Assembly: GCA_044234005.1 (NCBI GenBank)
Contig: JBIIJE010000002.1
Location: 1-64,000, forward strand
From: OLB11 sp044234005
Lineage (GTDB): Bacteria > Bacteroidota > Bacteroidia > Chitinophagales > Chitinophagaceae
Reading direction: 5' to 3'
Length of the DNA: 64,000 nucleotides
Made by a program: the position numbers and the translations under genes. Positions 53,551-62,857 of this stretch are shown here, one piece after another. The notes beneath the pieces are model-generated. The model did no database searches and had not been told where the DNA came from. It was given only the letters and a program-made list of their open reading frames with translations. Each line of letters starts with the position of its first letter. Position 1 is the stretch's first letter.

Positions 53551-54546
53551 TTATACAAAACTTACTTTTCCCATATCATACTTCAAATTATTTAACTTTT
53601 CAATCTTTAATAATAAAGGCCCATCCATATCCACATAATCAAGTACTGGTAAGAATTGAGCGATAGCCAATGAGCCAGGTTCGGTTTCATTCATACATCC
53701 CATCATCACTTTTAAATTGAGTTGCTTCGCTTCTGCGACCATACGTGCAGCGGGTGTCATACCTCCGCATTTGGTGAGTTTAATATTAATACCGTCAAAA
53801 GAAATAGCACATTTTCTTACATCCTGTTCACTTACACAGCTTTCATCAGCAATCAAAGGAAGCATATTTTGCTCCTTCACAATTTGCATGTCTTCCCAAG
53901 CATCTTTAGCAAGTGGCTGCTCCAATAATTCTACGCCTAATTCTGTCAGATGTGGCAACAAAAATATAGTCTCGTCAAGACTTAAAGAGGCATTTGCATC
54001 AATACGGAAAATCGAATTGGTGTGTAATCTTAATACTTTCAATGTCTCCAAATCTTCTCGGCTACTCATTTTAATTTTATAAATAGGCCAAGGATTTGCT
54101 TTCATTTTTTCTACCATCATTTCTTGGGTGTCAATACCCAATGTGTAATCTGTTAATGGGTTAGTTTGAATATCAAATAATTGATTCGGGAAAAGCAATT
54201 CACCTACGGACTTGCCTTTTATTTTTGCATACAAATTCCAGTAGGCCATATCTAAAGCGCAAACTAAAAAAGGATTCTTAGGAAATAAATGATGACAAAA
54301 ATGCCAAAACCTATCAGGTTCAGTAAATGAATATTGGCGCAATACCTCTATTTTACTTAGCAATTCATCAATCATACTTTCAACAGTAACATCATAGTAA
54401 TGTATAGCGGGCGCTTCTCCAATGCCCAGCACTCCGTTAAACTCAATTGCAATAAGTAATGCTGGCTGATGTGTTTTGAGTCCATGCGCTGTGGTAAATG
54501 GATAAATAAATTCTGTGTTGAGTGATTTGTATTTTATAGAAAGCAT
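53551..54546 (-). CDS. Dipeptide epimerase (enolase superfamily, L-Ala-D/L-Glu type)
   Basis: A 331-residue enolase-superfamily enzyme of the muconate lactonising subgroup, probably an L-Ala-D/L-Glu or related dipeptide epimerase in murein peptide recycling. Acid-base lysines are in IYKIKMS (KxK) and NIKLTKCGG; metal ligands include Asp in FRIDANAS, Glu in LLEQPL and Asp in IADESC. I chose ATG 54546 (MLSIKYKS); the longer in-frame version runs into the feoB promoter region and has no family match. Confidence 0.87.
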   Translation of the reverse strand: MLSIKYKSLNTEFIYPFTTAHGLKTHQPALLIAIEFNGVLGIGEAPAIHYYDVTVESMIDELLSKIEVLRQYSFTEPDRFWHFCHHLFPKNPFLVCALDMAYWNLYAKIKGKSVGELLFPNQLFDIQTNPLTDYTLGIDTQEMMVEKMKANPWPIYKIKMSSREDLETLKVLRLHTNSIFRIDANASLSLDETIFLLPHLTELGVELLEQPLAKDAWEDMQIVKEQNMLPLIADESCVSEQDVRKCAISFDGINIKLTKCGGMTPAARMVAEAKQLNLKVMMGCMNETEPGSLAIAQFLPVLDYVDMDGPLLLKIEKLNNLKYDMGKVSFV

Positions 54547-54664
54547 AATTGATAAGAAATAAAAATTGAATATATCAAAGATTCCATTTTTAAATGCATG
54601 CTTTGTCGATTTAGTTGAGATAAGCTTACTTTTACGCCAAATTTTTTGGCAGATACAGCATTTC

Positions 54665-56713
54665 GTGAATAAGAGTTTAAACATAGCATTAGTAGGTAAC
54701 CCAAATTGTGGTAAAAGCTCTTTGTTTAATGTTTTAACGGGTCTGAACCAAAGAGTTGGGAATTTTCCAGGAGTTACGGTCGATAAAAAGACAGGCCGAT
54801 GCCAAATCAATAGTTCACTTACAGTAAACGTGATTGATTTGCCAGGTACTTACAGCTTGTATCCCAAAAGCGCAGATGAATTAGTGACATTTGATGTTTT
54901 ATTTGATGATGACGAAGCTGTAAAAATAGATTTAATTTTAGTGGTCGTAGATGCTTCAAACTTAAAGAGAAATTTATTGTTTTGTTCGCAAATAATGGAT
55001 TTAAAAAAGCCCGTTATTGCCGTACTAACTATGATGGATATTGCGAGACAAAAAGGCATACAAGTAGATGAAGCAGGCTTATCACGCGAATTGGGTTGTC
55101 CAGTGGTGAGCACCAACCCGTTAAAAGGCAAAGGAATCCAGCATTTAAAAAAACAAGTAGAATTCATTTCCTCGCGGAATAACGAAAATGTCAATCGCGA
55201 TTTTATAGACAATTACCAATTGGCACCGCAAGCGATTGACTTGGTAAGATATCATTCGCCGAATATAAGTGATTATGCTGCCATTCACTTAGCTAATGTA
55301 TATAATGATGTTCCATTTTTAAAACGTGAAGTAAAAGAAAAATTAGGGCGTGACTTACAAGATATACATTTTAATAAAACTAAAATTCAAGCAAGTGAAA
55401 CCTTGCAGCGCTATGCAAAAATTAGAAAAATAATGCAGGCTTGTGTGGTAGAAAATGACCCGTTGAAAAGAGAAATGTTTAGCCGACAAGTAGATAGTAT
55501 CTTACTACATCCCATCTTTGGCAATTTGTTTTTGTTGCTTATTCTATTTTTAATTTTCCAAAGTATTTTCTGGCTCGCTCAATTCCCTATGAATTGGATC
55601 GATAATGGGTTTCAAATACTTACTTCATTCTTTAAATCAGTATTACCAAATAACACAATCACAGATTTGTTTATCAATGGAATCTTAGCAGGCATCAATG
55701 GCATTGTTGTATTTGTACCTCAAATCATGTTATTATTTGGATTAATTAACATTTTAGAGGATAGTGGTTATATGTCTCGTATAAGCTTTCTAACCGACAG
55801 ATTGATGCGTAGTGTAGGATTGAATGGGAAATCAGTCATGCCACTTATCAGTGCAGTTGCCTGTGCTGTTCCTGCAATCATGGCAGCAAGAACCATTGAA
55901 AATAAGAAGGAAAGGCTCATAACAATATTAATAACACCATTCATGAGTTGCAGTGCACGTTTGCCTGTCTATACAATTTTAATTTCACTTGTAATTCCGT
56001 ATAAAACTTATGCTGGATTTTTCAACTTACAAGGACTTGTTATGATGGGTTTATATCTTTTAGGTTTTTTCATGGCACTTATTTCATCCTGGATTTTTAA
56101 TTTATTTATTCATGTAAAGGACAAAAGTATTTTCTTGATGGAATTACCAGTTTATCGGATGCCACGTTGGAAAAATATGTTACCGACTATGATCCAAAAA
56201 GCAAGAGTATTTGTTTTTGATGCAGGCAAAGTAATACTTATCATTTCAATTCTACTATGGGGATTATCTTGTTATGGACCTACTTCCGATCAGGGTAAAT
56301 GGATAGAAAAAAGTACCCTAGAAAATTCTTTTGCGGGTATCGCAGGCAAGGCTATTGAACCCGCGATAAAGCCTATTGGTTTCGACTGGAAGATAGGCAT
56401 AGCACTTATTACTTCGTTTGCGGCTCGCGAAGTTTTCGTGAGTACAATGTCCACTTTGTATAGCGTGGACGAATCCGACGACAAGACCTTGCGTGAAAAA
56501 ATGAGTTCGGCAGTAAACCAAGATGGAGAAAAAATTTACACCCTAAGGGCAGGGCTTTCACTACTACTATTTTATGCCTTTGCAATGCAGTGTATGAGCA
56601 CGTTGGTAATTGTAAAACGAGAAACAAGAAGTTGGAAATACCCTATTATTCAGTTTCTATTTATGGGAATTGTTGCTTACTTATCTTCTTGGCTGGTTTA
56701 TAATATAATGTAA
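54665..56713 (+). CDS. feoB: Ferrous iron transport protein B
   Basis: A 682-residue inner-membrane Fe(II) transporter. The cytosolic G domain has G1 GNPNCGKSS, G3 DLPG and a G4 that reads TMMD instead of NKxD/NMxD; two Gate domains follow, with ILEDSGYMSRISFLTDRLM and AAREVFVSTMSTLY among the helices. No feoA is nearby. Start GTG 54665 gives MNKSLNIALVGNP; upstream in-frame codons at 54566 give a stretch with no family match. Confidence 0.93.
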   Translation: MNKSLNIALVGNPNCGKSSLFNVLTGLNQRVGNFPGVTVDKKTGRCQINSSLTVNVIDLPGTYSLYPKSADELVTFDVLFDDDEAVKIDLILVVVDASNLKRNLLFCSQIMDLKKPVIAVLTMMDIARQKGIQVDEAGLSRELGCPVVSTNPLKGKGIQHLKKQVEFISSRNNENVNRDFIDNYQLAPQAIDLVRYHSPNISDYAAIHLANVYNDVPFLKREVKEKLGRDLQDIHFNKTKIQASETLQRYAKIRKIMQACVVENDPLKREMFSRQVDSILLHPIFGNLFLLLILFLIFQSIFWLAQFPMNWIDNGFQILTSFFKSVLPNNTITDLFINGILAGINGIVVFVPQIMLLFGLINILEDSGYMSRISFLTDRLMRSVGLNGKSVMPLISAVACAVPAIMAARTIENKKERLITILITPFMSCSARLPVYTILISLVIPYKTYAGFFNLQGLVMMGLYLLGFFMALISSWIFNLFIHVKDKSIFLMELPVYRMPRWKNMLPTMIQKARVFVFDAGKVILIISILLWGLSCYGPTSDQGKWIEKSTLENSFAGIAGKAIEPAIKPIGFDWKIGIALITSFAAREVFVSTMSTLYSVDESDDKTLREKMSSAVNQDGEKIYTLRAGLSLLLFYAFAMQCMSTLVIVKRETRSWKYPIIQFLFMGIVAYLSSWLVYNIM

Positions 56714-56716
56714 CTT

Positions 56717-57850
56717 TTAGTCGTCCAACAAAAACAAATCACTAGCAATATCATCCGCAAACAATTTGCCTTGAAGCGTGAGTCTAATTTCATTGCCCAC
56801 TTTATGTAACAAACCTAATTTAACTTTCTTATCTATTGCCTCATACCACTTCGCGTCCAGACGATTGGGAAAATTTGCTTCCAAGTTTGAAATATTTAAC
56901 CCATTATGCATGCGCAATGAAACCATAATAGCTTCATTCAATTTATACTTCTGACTTAGTATTTCAATTTCGAACGGTATTATACCTTGCTGTAAACTTT
57001 TAATATAAATTGCGTTATTAGAGATGTTCCATTGTCGCGATTCACCATTAAATGAATGCGCAGAAGGTCCAATACCTAGATATGGAATACCTCGCCAATA
57101 ATTTGAATTGTGGATGGCTTGCGAACCTTTCTTTGCATAATTAGAAATTTCATATTGTTGAAAATCGTGTTTCCCCATTTGCTCCATTGTATATTCAAAT
57201 TGCCTAGCACTCTGGCCTGCATCTATAGGCCTTTCTTTGGATGTACGAATAAAATTCTCAAGCGCTGTTTTCGGCTCAACCGTCATAGCGTAGCACGAAA
57301 TATGGGTTACTGGCAAATTGAATGCTTCCGATAAATTGGATTCCCACTTTTCATCGCTTAAAAGAGGGTAGCCAAATATCAAATCGATGCTCATGTTTGT
57401 GATACCCGCATGATAAGCTAACTGCACACACTCTTTTGCCTGCATTGCATTATGCGACCGATTCATATATAACAAATCCTCATCGAAAAAACTTTGAATA
57501 CCGATACTTAAACGATTGATGCCATTTTCCTTCCAAAACCACAATTTATCAATCGTGATATCATCCGGGTTTGCTTCGAGTGTGCATTCTAAATTTTCGA
57601 TTGTATAAAAATGCTTTTTAATACTTTGCATAATCAAAGCAATATCCTCCGAGCTAAGTAAACTAGGCGTGCCACCACCGAAATAGATACTATCAATCCT
57701 TTCGTTATTTAAATATTGCTTACGTATTTCAATTTCTGATACTAAAGACTCTATTAATTCGTTTTTTGCTTGCAGATTCGTAGAAAAATGAAAATTACAA
57801 TAATGGCAAGCCTTTTTACAAAATGGAATATGAATATAAATACCTGCCAT
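56717..57850 (-). CDS. hemW: Radical SAM heme chaperone HemW
   Basis: A 377-residue radical SAM protein: CKKACHYC supplies the 4Fe-4S cluster (Cys11, 15, 18). GGGTPSLL and LGIGPSAHSF fit HemW, which inserts heme into respiratory enzymes; older names call it oxygen-independent coproporphyrinogen oxidase, but the true HemN residue pattern is absent. The stop lies three bases from that of the convergent feoB. Confidence 0.92.
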   Translation of the reverse strand: MAGIYIHIPFCKKACHYCNFHFSTNLQAKNELIESLVSEIEIRKQYLNNERIDSIYFGGGTPSLLSSEDIALIMQSIKKHFYTIENLECTLEANPDDITIDKLWFWKENGINRLSIGIQSFFDEDLLYMNRSHNAMQAKECVQLAYHAGITNMSIDLIFGYPLLSDEKWESNLSEAFNLPVTHISCYAMTVEPKTALENFIRTSKERPIDAGQSARQFEYTMEQMGKHDFQQYEISNYAKKGSQAIHNSNYWRGIPYLGIGPSAHSFNGESRQWNISNNAIYIKSLQQGIIPFEIEILSQKYKLNEAIMVSLRMHNGLNISNLEANFPNRLDAKWYEAIDKKVKLGLLHKVGNEIRLTLQGKLFADDIASDLFLLDD

Positions 57851-57892
57851 AAGCTTATGAGGTAAAAGTAGTTTCTTTGTATTGAATTATTG

Positions 57893-59680
57893 ATGAAAAA
57901 AAGTATTCGATTTAGCTTATTGATATTTATTTGTTTAACATGCTTAAGCTCGTTCGTATTTGCACAATCATTCTTATTGCAGTTACAAGGCGAAAATGAA
58001 GAGTTTCAGCGACAAAGTAAAATTTCGAGGTTTCATGATGATTTTAATTCTTGTCGAAAAGCACTTCAAATTAGCATCAAACAATTACATGAAGCTGGAT
58101 ATTTATGTGCGAGTATAGACAGTTTGCGTTGGACTGACAGTAGCGCAACGGCGCAAATATTTGTTGGAAAAAAATTCGCATGGGCTAGTTTGAAAAATAA
58201 TAACATTCCAACTTCTCTTTTACAGCAATTACATTTTCAAGAAAAAGAATATTTCGACAAGCCCATTCAAGCGAAAAAAATCACTGCATTATTTGAGCGT
58301 GTACTCAAACATTTTGAAGATAATGGGCATCCATTCGCGAGCATCAAATTAGAAAATGTAGAAATAGTCAATGATAAACTAAAAGGAGAAATCAAATTAG
58401 AAAAAGGGCAACAAATAAGGCTAGATACTATTTACATTAACGAAGATGCTAGAATAAATCGAAAATTTTTATTGGCTTATTTAGGTTTGAATGACGGCAT
58501 GCTGTATAATGAAAGCAAGATAAGAAATATAAGTTTGCGTATAAAAGAACTTAATTTTTTACAAGAACTTTACCCTTGGCGTATTTCATTTACAGCAGCT
58601 AAATCAAATCTCAGCATTTACGTAAAAAATAAATCTGCCAATCGTGCGGATGTATTAATTGGTTTATTGCCTAACAATATTGAAAATCAAGGTAAATTTT
58701 TATTAACAGGCGATATAAAATTAGCTATCGTAAATGCATTAGGTCGTGGCGAAAAGTTTCAACTCAACTGGCAAAATTTGCAAGCCCAATCTCCGCGTTA
58801 TAATATCGAAGCAAGCTATCCCTACTTATTACATACACCATTTGGCTTGCAAGGCAAGTTTGATTTTTATAAAAAAGATACTAGCTTTCGATTGGTGAGT
58901 GGCGAAATGGGACTCTTATATCAATTTAATGCGCATGATTACTTAAAAATTTTTTACGAACTAAGCAGCAATCGCCTTGGCACTATAAATACATCTAGTT
59001 TAATTGCTTACAAACGTTTACCCGACAATGCTGATGTCACCTATAGATCTTTCGGTGCTGAAATAAATTATAGTCGTCTTGATTACCGACTTAATCCTCG
59101 AAAAGGATATAGATTTTACTTCAAATCAGGCATTGCGCTGCGCAATTTTATACGTAATACCACCATTGAACAAACCCTAGATCCAAGTCGCGGTGAGACC
59201 TTTAAATATTTATATGATAGCATTCAACTCAAATCGAATCGTTATAATATCCTGTGTGAACTCAACTATTTCTTTAACATAAAACAGAGGCTCATTTTCG
59301 CAAGCTTATATCATGGTGGAATTACTTTTTCAAACGACAACTTATATAGAAATGAATTATTCCAAATAGGTGGCTATCGATTAATGCGTGGCTTTGATGA
59401 AGGTAGTCTTTTTGTGAATCAATATCATGTGTTTACTTTTGAACCTAGGTTCTTGATTGGCATCAACTCTTATTTTTTTACTTTTGGCGATCTTGGCTTT
59501 ATCCAATCAAAGTTTGCACAACAATTTCAAGACGACATGCTTTATAGCTTAGGTGGTGGAATGACCTTTGAAACGCGTGCCGGTTTATTTAATATCAATT
59601 ATGCATTAGGTGGTAGGCAAAATCAAGGCATCCAATTTCGCAATTCTAAAATTCACTTTGGATACATCAGTGTATTTTAA
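57893..59680 (+). CDS. BamA/TamA-like outer-membrane protein
   Basis: A 595-residue exported protein (signal MKKSIRFSLLIFICLTCLSSFVFAQ). Residues about 90-220 look like POTRA domains (LFERVLKHFEDNGHPFASIKLENVEI), and residues 260-595 a 16-strand barrel with the Omp85 loop motif RLMRGFDEGSLF. Shorter than BamA, it resembles the TamA/second Omp85 type. The start was moved from the TTG at 57890 to ATG 57893. It is divergent from hemW. Confidence 0.87.
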   Translation: MKKSIRFSLLIFICLTCLSSFVFAQSFLLQLQGENEEFQRQSKISRFHDDFNSCRKALQISIKQLHEAGYLCASIDSLRWTDSSATAQIFVGKKFAWASLKNNNIPTSLLQQLHFQEKEYFDKPIQAKKITALFERVLKHFEDNGHPFASIKLENVEIVNDKLKGEIKLEKGQQIRLDTIYINEDARINRKFLLAYLGLNDGMLYNESKIRNISLRIKELNFLQELYPWRISFTAAKSNLSIYVKNKSANRADVLIGLLPNNIENQGKFLLTGDIKLAIVNALGRGEKFQLNWQNLQAQSPRYNIEASYPYLLHTPFGLQGKFDFYKKDTSFRLVSGEMGLLYQFNAHDYLKIFYELSSNRLGTINTSSLIAYKRLPDNADVTYRSFGAEINYSRLDYRLNPRKGYRFYFKSGIALRNFIRNTTIEQTLDPSRGETFKYLYDSIQLKSNRYNILCELNYFFNIKQRLIFASLYHGGITFSNDNLYRNELFQIGGYRLMRGFDEGSLFVNQYHVFTFEPRFLIGINSYFFTFGDLGFIQSKFAQQFQDDMLYSLGGGMTFETRAGLFNINYALGGRQNQGIQFRNSKIHFGYISVF

Positions 59681-59714
59681 AGACAAAATAAGTTAACTTC
59701 GTAAAAAAAATATT

Positions 59715-61628
59715 ATGAAGCGCAGTTTACTTAGCGTTTTGTGCTGTTTGAGCATCCCATTTTTGCAAGCACAATCATTTCAATCAAAAAAATCTGGCCA
59801 AGTAAGTAATTTACAAAAAGTAGGTATAGGTAGTTCAACGGATAGCAAACTTTTTCAAAAAACGAATTGGCAATTTAGTATACAAAGTATTTTTGACGAA
59901 GAAGAAAATTATCCTGGCAATGCGAAAGCACTTAAAGCCAAAAAAAATGCAGAAAAAAGAAATCAACACTTTGCAAATCTTAGTACACAGGCACAAAATA
60001 AAACTTTAGGCGCGAGCCCTAGTGTAGGTCAAGCATTTAAAGGTAATGAACTACGAACTTGGACACCTGCTGATAATTCAATAGCTATTTCAAATGGAGG
60101 TATTATTATTAGTACCACAAATTATAGCTTTAATGTGTATGACACCTTAGGTACTGCAATTACCCAAAATGTTACTTGGCAAACTTTTATGGATGATACT
60201 ACTCTGAAATCTATGATTTTTGACCCCCGTGTAATATATGATAAGTTGCATGATAGATTTATACTTGTGGTTTTACATGGCACGTCTCCTAGCACAAGCA
60301 GGCTACTTACATGCTTTTCTAAATCAAATAACCCAATTGATGGATGGAGAATTTATAAATTATCTGGCAATCCATTTAACAATACGGCTTGGACAGATTT
60401 TCCAACAATTGGCATCAATGATGATGAACTCTTTATTAACGGAAATCAATTCGGACCAGCTTCGCAAAATTTCTCCTGGAAAGGAAGTTATATTTATCAA
60501 ATAGGTTTAGCTGAAGGATATCAAGGTGACAGTTTAGAATTTGTAACTTGGAATCAAATTGCAGCACCAGATGGAGCTGAACCTATTACGATGTATCCTG
60601 CGTCGGATGGTTTCGGTAATAGTATAAAAGAAAAAATGCATTTTGTTCATCTACCTTATGATACGAGTAGCCATGTCTATGTCTATCGAATTGATGGAAA
60701 ATTAGACAACGCAAACAAAACACTTACTGCGTCACAGTATGCGATCCCATATTACGAAATTTGTGCTGATGGATATGAAAGAGTCGCACCTAGTGGCGGA
60801 ATAGATTCTATTAGCACAGGTGGCTCGTGGACACAAAATGCATTTATTGTAAAAAATACAATTCATTTTACACATGCTGCCGAAATCAATGGTTGGTGTG
60901 GTGTTCACTATGGCCGTATCAATCTGGATTCTAATAAAGCCACAGTTATCCAAAGTGGCATTGTAGGAAGCGATTTGGCTTACCCAGTGGCAGCTGCATT
61001 TGGCTATGACTCGACCGATCAAACAGCACTTCTTGCTTATGTCAGAAGCGATTCAACCATCTATCCAGAAGTTGGCATCTTTATGGTTGATTCCGCAATG
61101 AATACAACCCCACTTCAGTTGATTCGAGTTGGCGATACGACAGTAAATGTGCTATTTACTCCAAATTATGCTGCACAACCTGAACGATGGGGCGACTATT
61201 CTGGTATCAGCCGTAAGATGAATGCATCAAAACCAGAAGCTTGGCTTGCTGCTTCATACGGTGCAAACAACACACGCAAAGCATGTTATAATACTTGGAT
61301 CGCACAAGTCATTACCAACGAACCAGCACCTGTTTCTGAGCCAGTGTCTAATGAGAACTTCAACACAAAAAGTATTACAAAAATTTACCCTAACCCTGCA
61401 TCAGACTTATTTACACTAGAATTTAAAAATGAAAAAATAGGTAAGGTTCGTATTGATATTAAAGACATGAACGGCAGAAGTGTAAAATTACTTTTTGAAG
61501 ATGTACTTCGTGAAAGTCAGAACAAAATTTCCTTTAATCAACTGATGCTTGCAAATGGAGTATATATATTACAAATTCAGCGAGATGGCAAACTAATTTC
61601 GAATCAAAAAATTTCTATTCAACACTAA
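59715..61628 (+). CDS. Large secreted protein with T9SS type A sorting domain
   Basis: A 637-residue exported protein (signal MKRSLLSVLCCLSIPFLQAQ). The body (about 100-540) has repeated WTPADNSIAISNGG and FPTIGINDDELFINGNQF blade-like segments; I do not recognise a catalytic domain. Residues about 560-637 are the type A sorting domain (ITKIYPNPASDLFTLEF, GVYILQIQRDGKLISNQKISIQ). Like the protein at 16995, it should be processed by PorU. Confidence 0.9.
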   Translation: MKRSLLSVLCCLSIPFLQAQSFQSKKSGQVSNLQKVGIGSSTDSKLFQKTNWQFSIQSIFDEEENYPGNAKALKAKKNAEKRNQHFANLSTQAQNKTLGASPSVGQAFKGNELRTWTPADNSIAISNGGIIISTTNYSFNVYDTLGTAITQNVTWQTFMDDTTLKSMIFDPRVIYDKLHDRFILVVLHGTSPSTSRLLTCFSKSNNPIDGWRIYKLSGNPFNNTAWTDFPTIGINDDELFINGNQFGPASQNFSWKGSYIYQIGLAEGYQGDSLEFVTWNQIAAPDGAEPITMYPASDGFGNSIKEKMHFVHLPYDTSSHVYVYRIDGKLDNANKTLTASQYAIPYYEICADGYERVAPSGGIDSISTGGSWTQNAFIVKNTIHFTHAAEINGWCGVHYGRINLDSNKATVIQSGIVGSDLAYPVAAAFGYDSTDQTALLAYVRSDSTIYPEVGIFMVDSAMNTTPLQLIRVGDTTVNVLFTPNYAAQPERWGDYSGISRKMNASKPEAWLAASYGANNTRKACYNTWIAQVITNEPAPVSEPVSNENFNTKSITKIYPNPASDLFTLEFKNEKIGKVRIDIKDMNGRSVKLLFEDVLRESQNKISFNQLMLANGVYILQIQRDGKLISNQKISIQH

Positions 61629-61645
61629 AATCATTACCCAATATT

Positions 61646-62857
61646 TTGAACTTTATTGACTTTCATTTTCATGAATCATTACAAGAAGGCTTAGATGCCA
61701 TGAATTTTGAAAAAGCCACACCTATCCAAGAACAAGCGATTCCTATCATTCTACAAAATCAAGATTTAATCGCTGTAGCGCAAACAGGTACTGGAAAAAC
61801 AGCTGCCTTCTTATTACCTATTTTACATAAGTTAGCAAACAATCATGCGAATCATACCGACACACTTATTATTGTGCCAACCCGAGAATTGGCACTTCAA
61901 ATAGATCAAGCTTTACAAGGCTTTGCCTACTTTACAGGCACCAGCTCTTTAGCAATATATGGTGGCGGGGATGGCATGAGTTTCGAAAATGAAAAACGTG
62001 CTTTAACCCAAGGTGCAAATATTATTATTGCAACGCCAGGTCGATTATTATCACATTTAAAAATGGGGTATGTAAAGTTTAATAAGGTTGCTCATTTTAT
62101 ACTCGACGAAGCGGATAAAATGTTAGACATGGGCTTTCTAGATGACATCTTAGCTATTGCTAAATATCTACCTGAAAAAAAACAAAGTCTACTATTTTCA
62201 GCCACTATGCCAATTGGCATACGCAAACTCGCAGAAAAAATATTGCATCAAGCTGCTCAAATTAGTATTGCCATTTCCAAACCTGCTGCGGGCATACAAC
62301 AAAAAGCCTATGTGATATATGAAGCTCAAAAACTTCCATTATTAAAACACGTTCTAACCAATTCTACTTATCCAAGCATTTTACTTTTCTCTTCTACGAA
62401 GCAGATGGTCAAGCAGGTTGCTCATGAACTAAAACAATTAAAACTTTCAGTAAAAGCGATTCATGCAGATTTAGAACAAAATGAAAGAGAAGATGTTTTG
62501 CGTTCATTCAGAAGTAAGCAAACTCAAATTTTAGTGGCGACTGATATACTTTCAAGAGGAATAGACATTGATGATATTTCATTGGTTATCAATTACGATA
62601 TGCCCAGTGATGCGGAAGATTATATACACAGAATTGGTAGAACAGCGCGAGCAAACACCAAAGGTGAAGCCATTACTTTAATTTGTGAGAAAGATCAGCG
62701 AGGGTTCTCTAAAATTGAACAATTGATGGAACAAGAAGTGCCTAAATTACAAGTACCTGAATTTCTTGGAGATACCCCTCTTTACCAACCTGAACTAAAA
62801 AGACCCTCGCAAAAACCACAAGGCAAAAAAACATTTCATCGCAAGAAAAAGGCTTAA
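61646..62857 (+). CDS. DEAD-box RNA helicase (RhlE-like)
   Basis: A 403-residue RNA helicase. Motifs: Q motif ATPIQEQAIP, Walker A AQTGTGKT, DEAD in ILDEADKMLDMGF, SAT in LLFSATMP, and HRIGRTAR in domain 2. A basic tail (RPSQKPQGKKTFHRKKKA) may help RNA binding. Translation probably starts at TTG 61646 (MNFIDFHFHESLQEGLDAM matches the family). The stop overlaps that of the convergent gcvP. Confidence 0.94.
   Translation: MNFIDFHFHESLQEGLDAMNFEKATPIQEQAIPIILQNQDLIAVAQTGTGKTAAFLLPILHKLANNHANHTDTLIIVPTRELALQIDQALQGFAYFTGTSSLAIYGGGDGMSFENEKRALTQGANIIIATPGRLLSHLKMGYVKFNKVAHFILDEADKMLDMGFLDDILAIAKYLPEKKQSLLFSATMPIGIRKLAEKILHQAAQISIAISKPAAGIQQKAYVIYEAQKLPLLKHVLTNSTYPSILLFSSTKQMVKQVAHELKQLKLSVKAIHADLEQNEREDVLRSFRSKQTQILVATDILSRGIDIDDISLVINYDMPSDAEDYIHRIGRTARANTKGEAITLICEKDQRGFSKIEQLMEQEVPKLQVPEFLGDTPLYQPELKRPSQKPQGKKTFHRKKKA

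Noticed and set aside
53551..54810. Longer epimerase with an 88-residue N-terminal extension
   Set aside because: The extension overlaps the feoB coding region antisense and has no family match; ATG 54546 gives the normal enolase-superfamily start.
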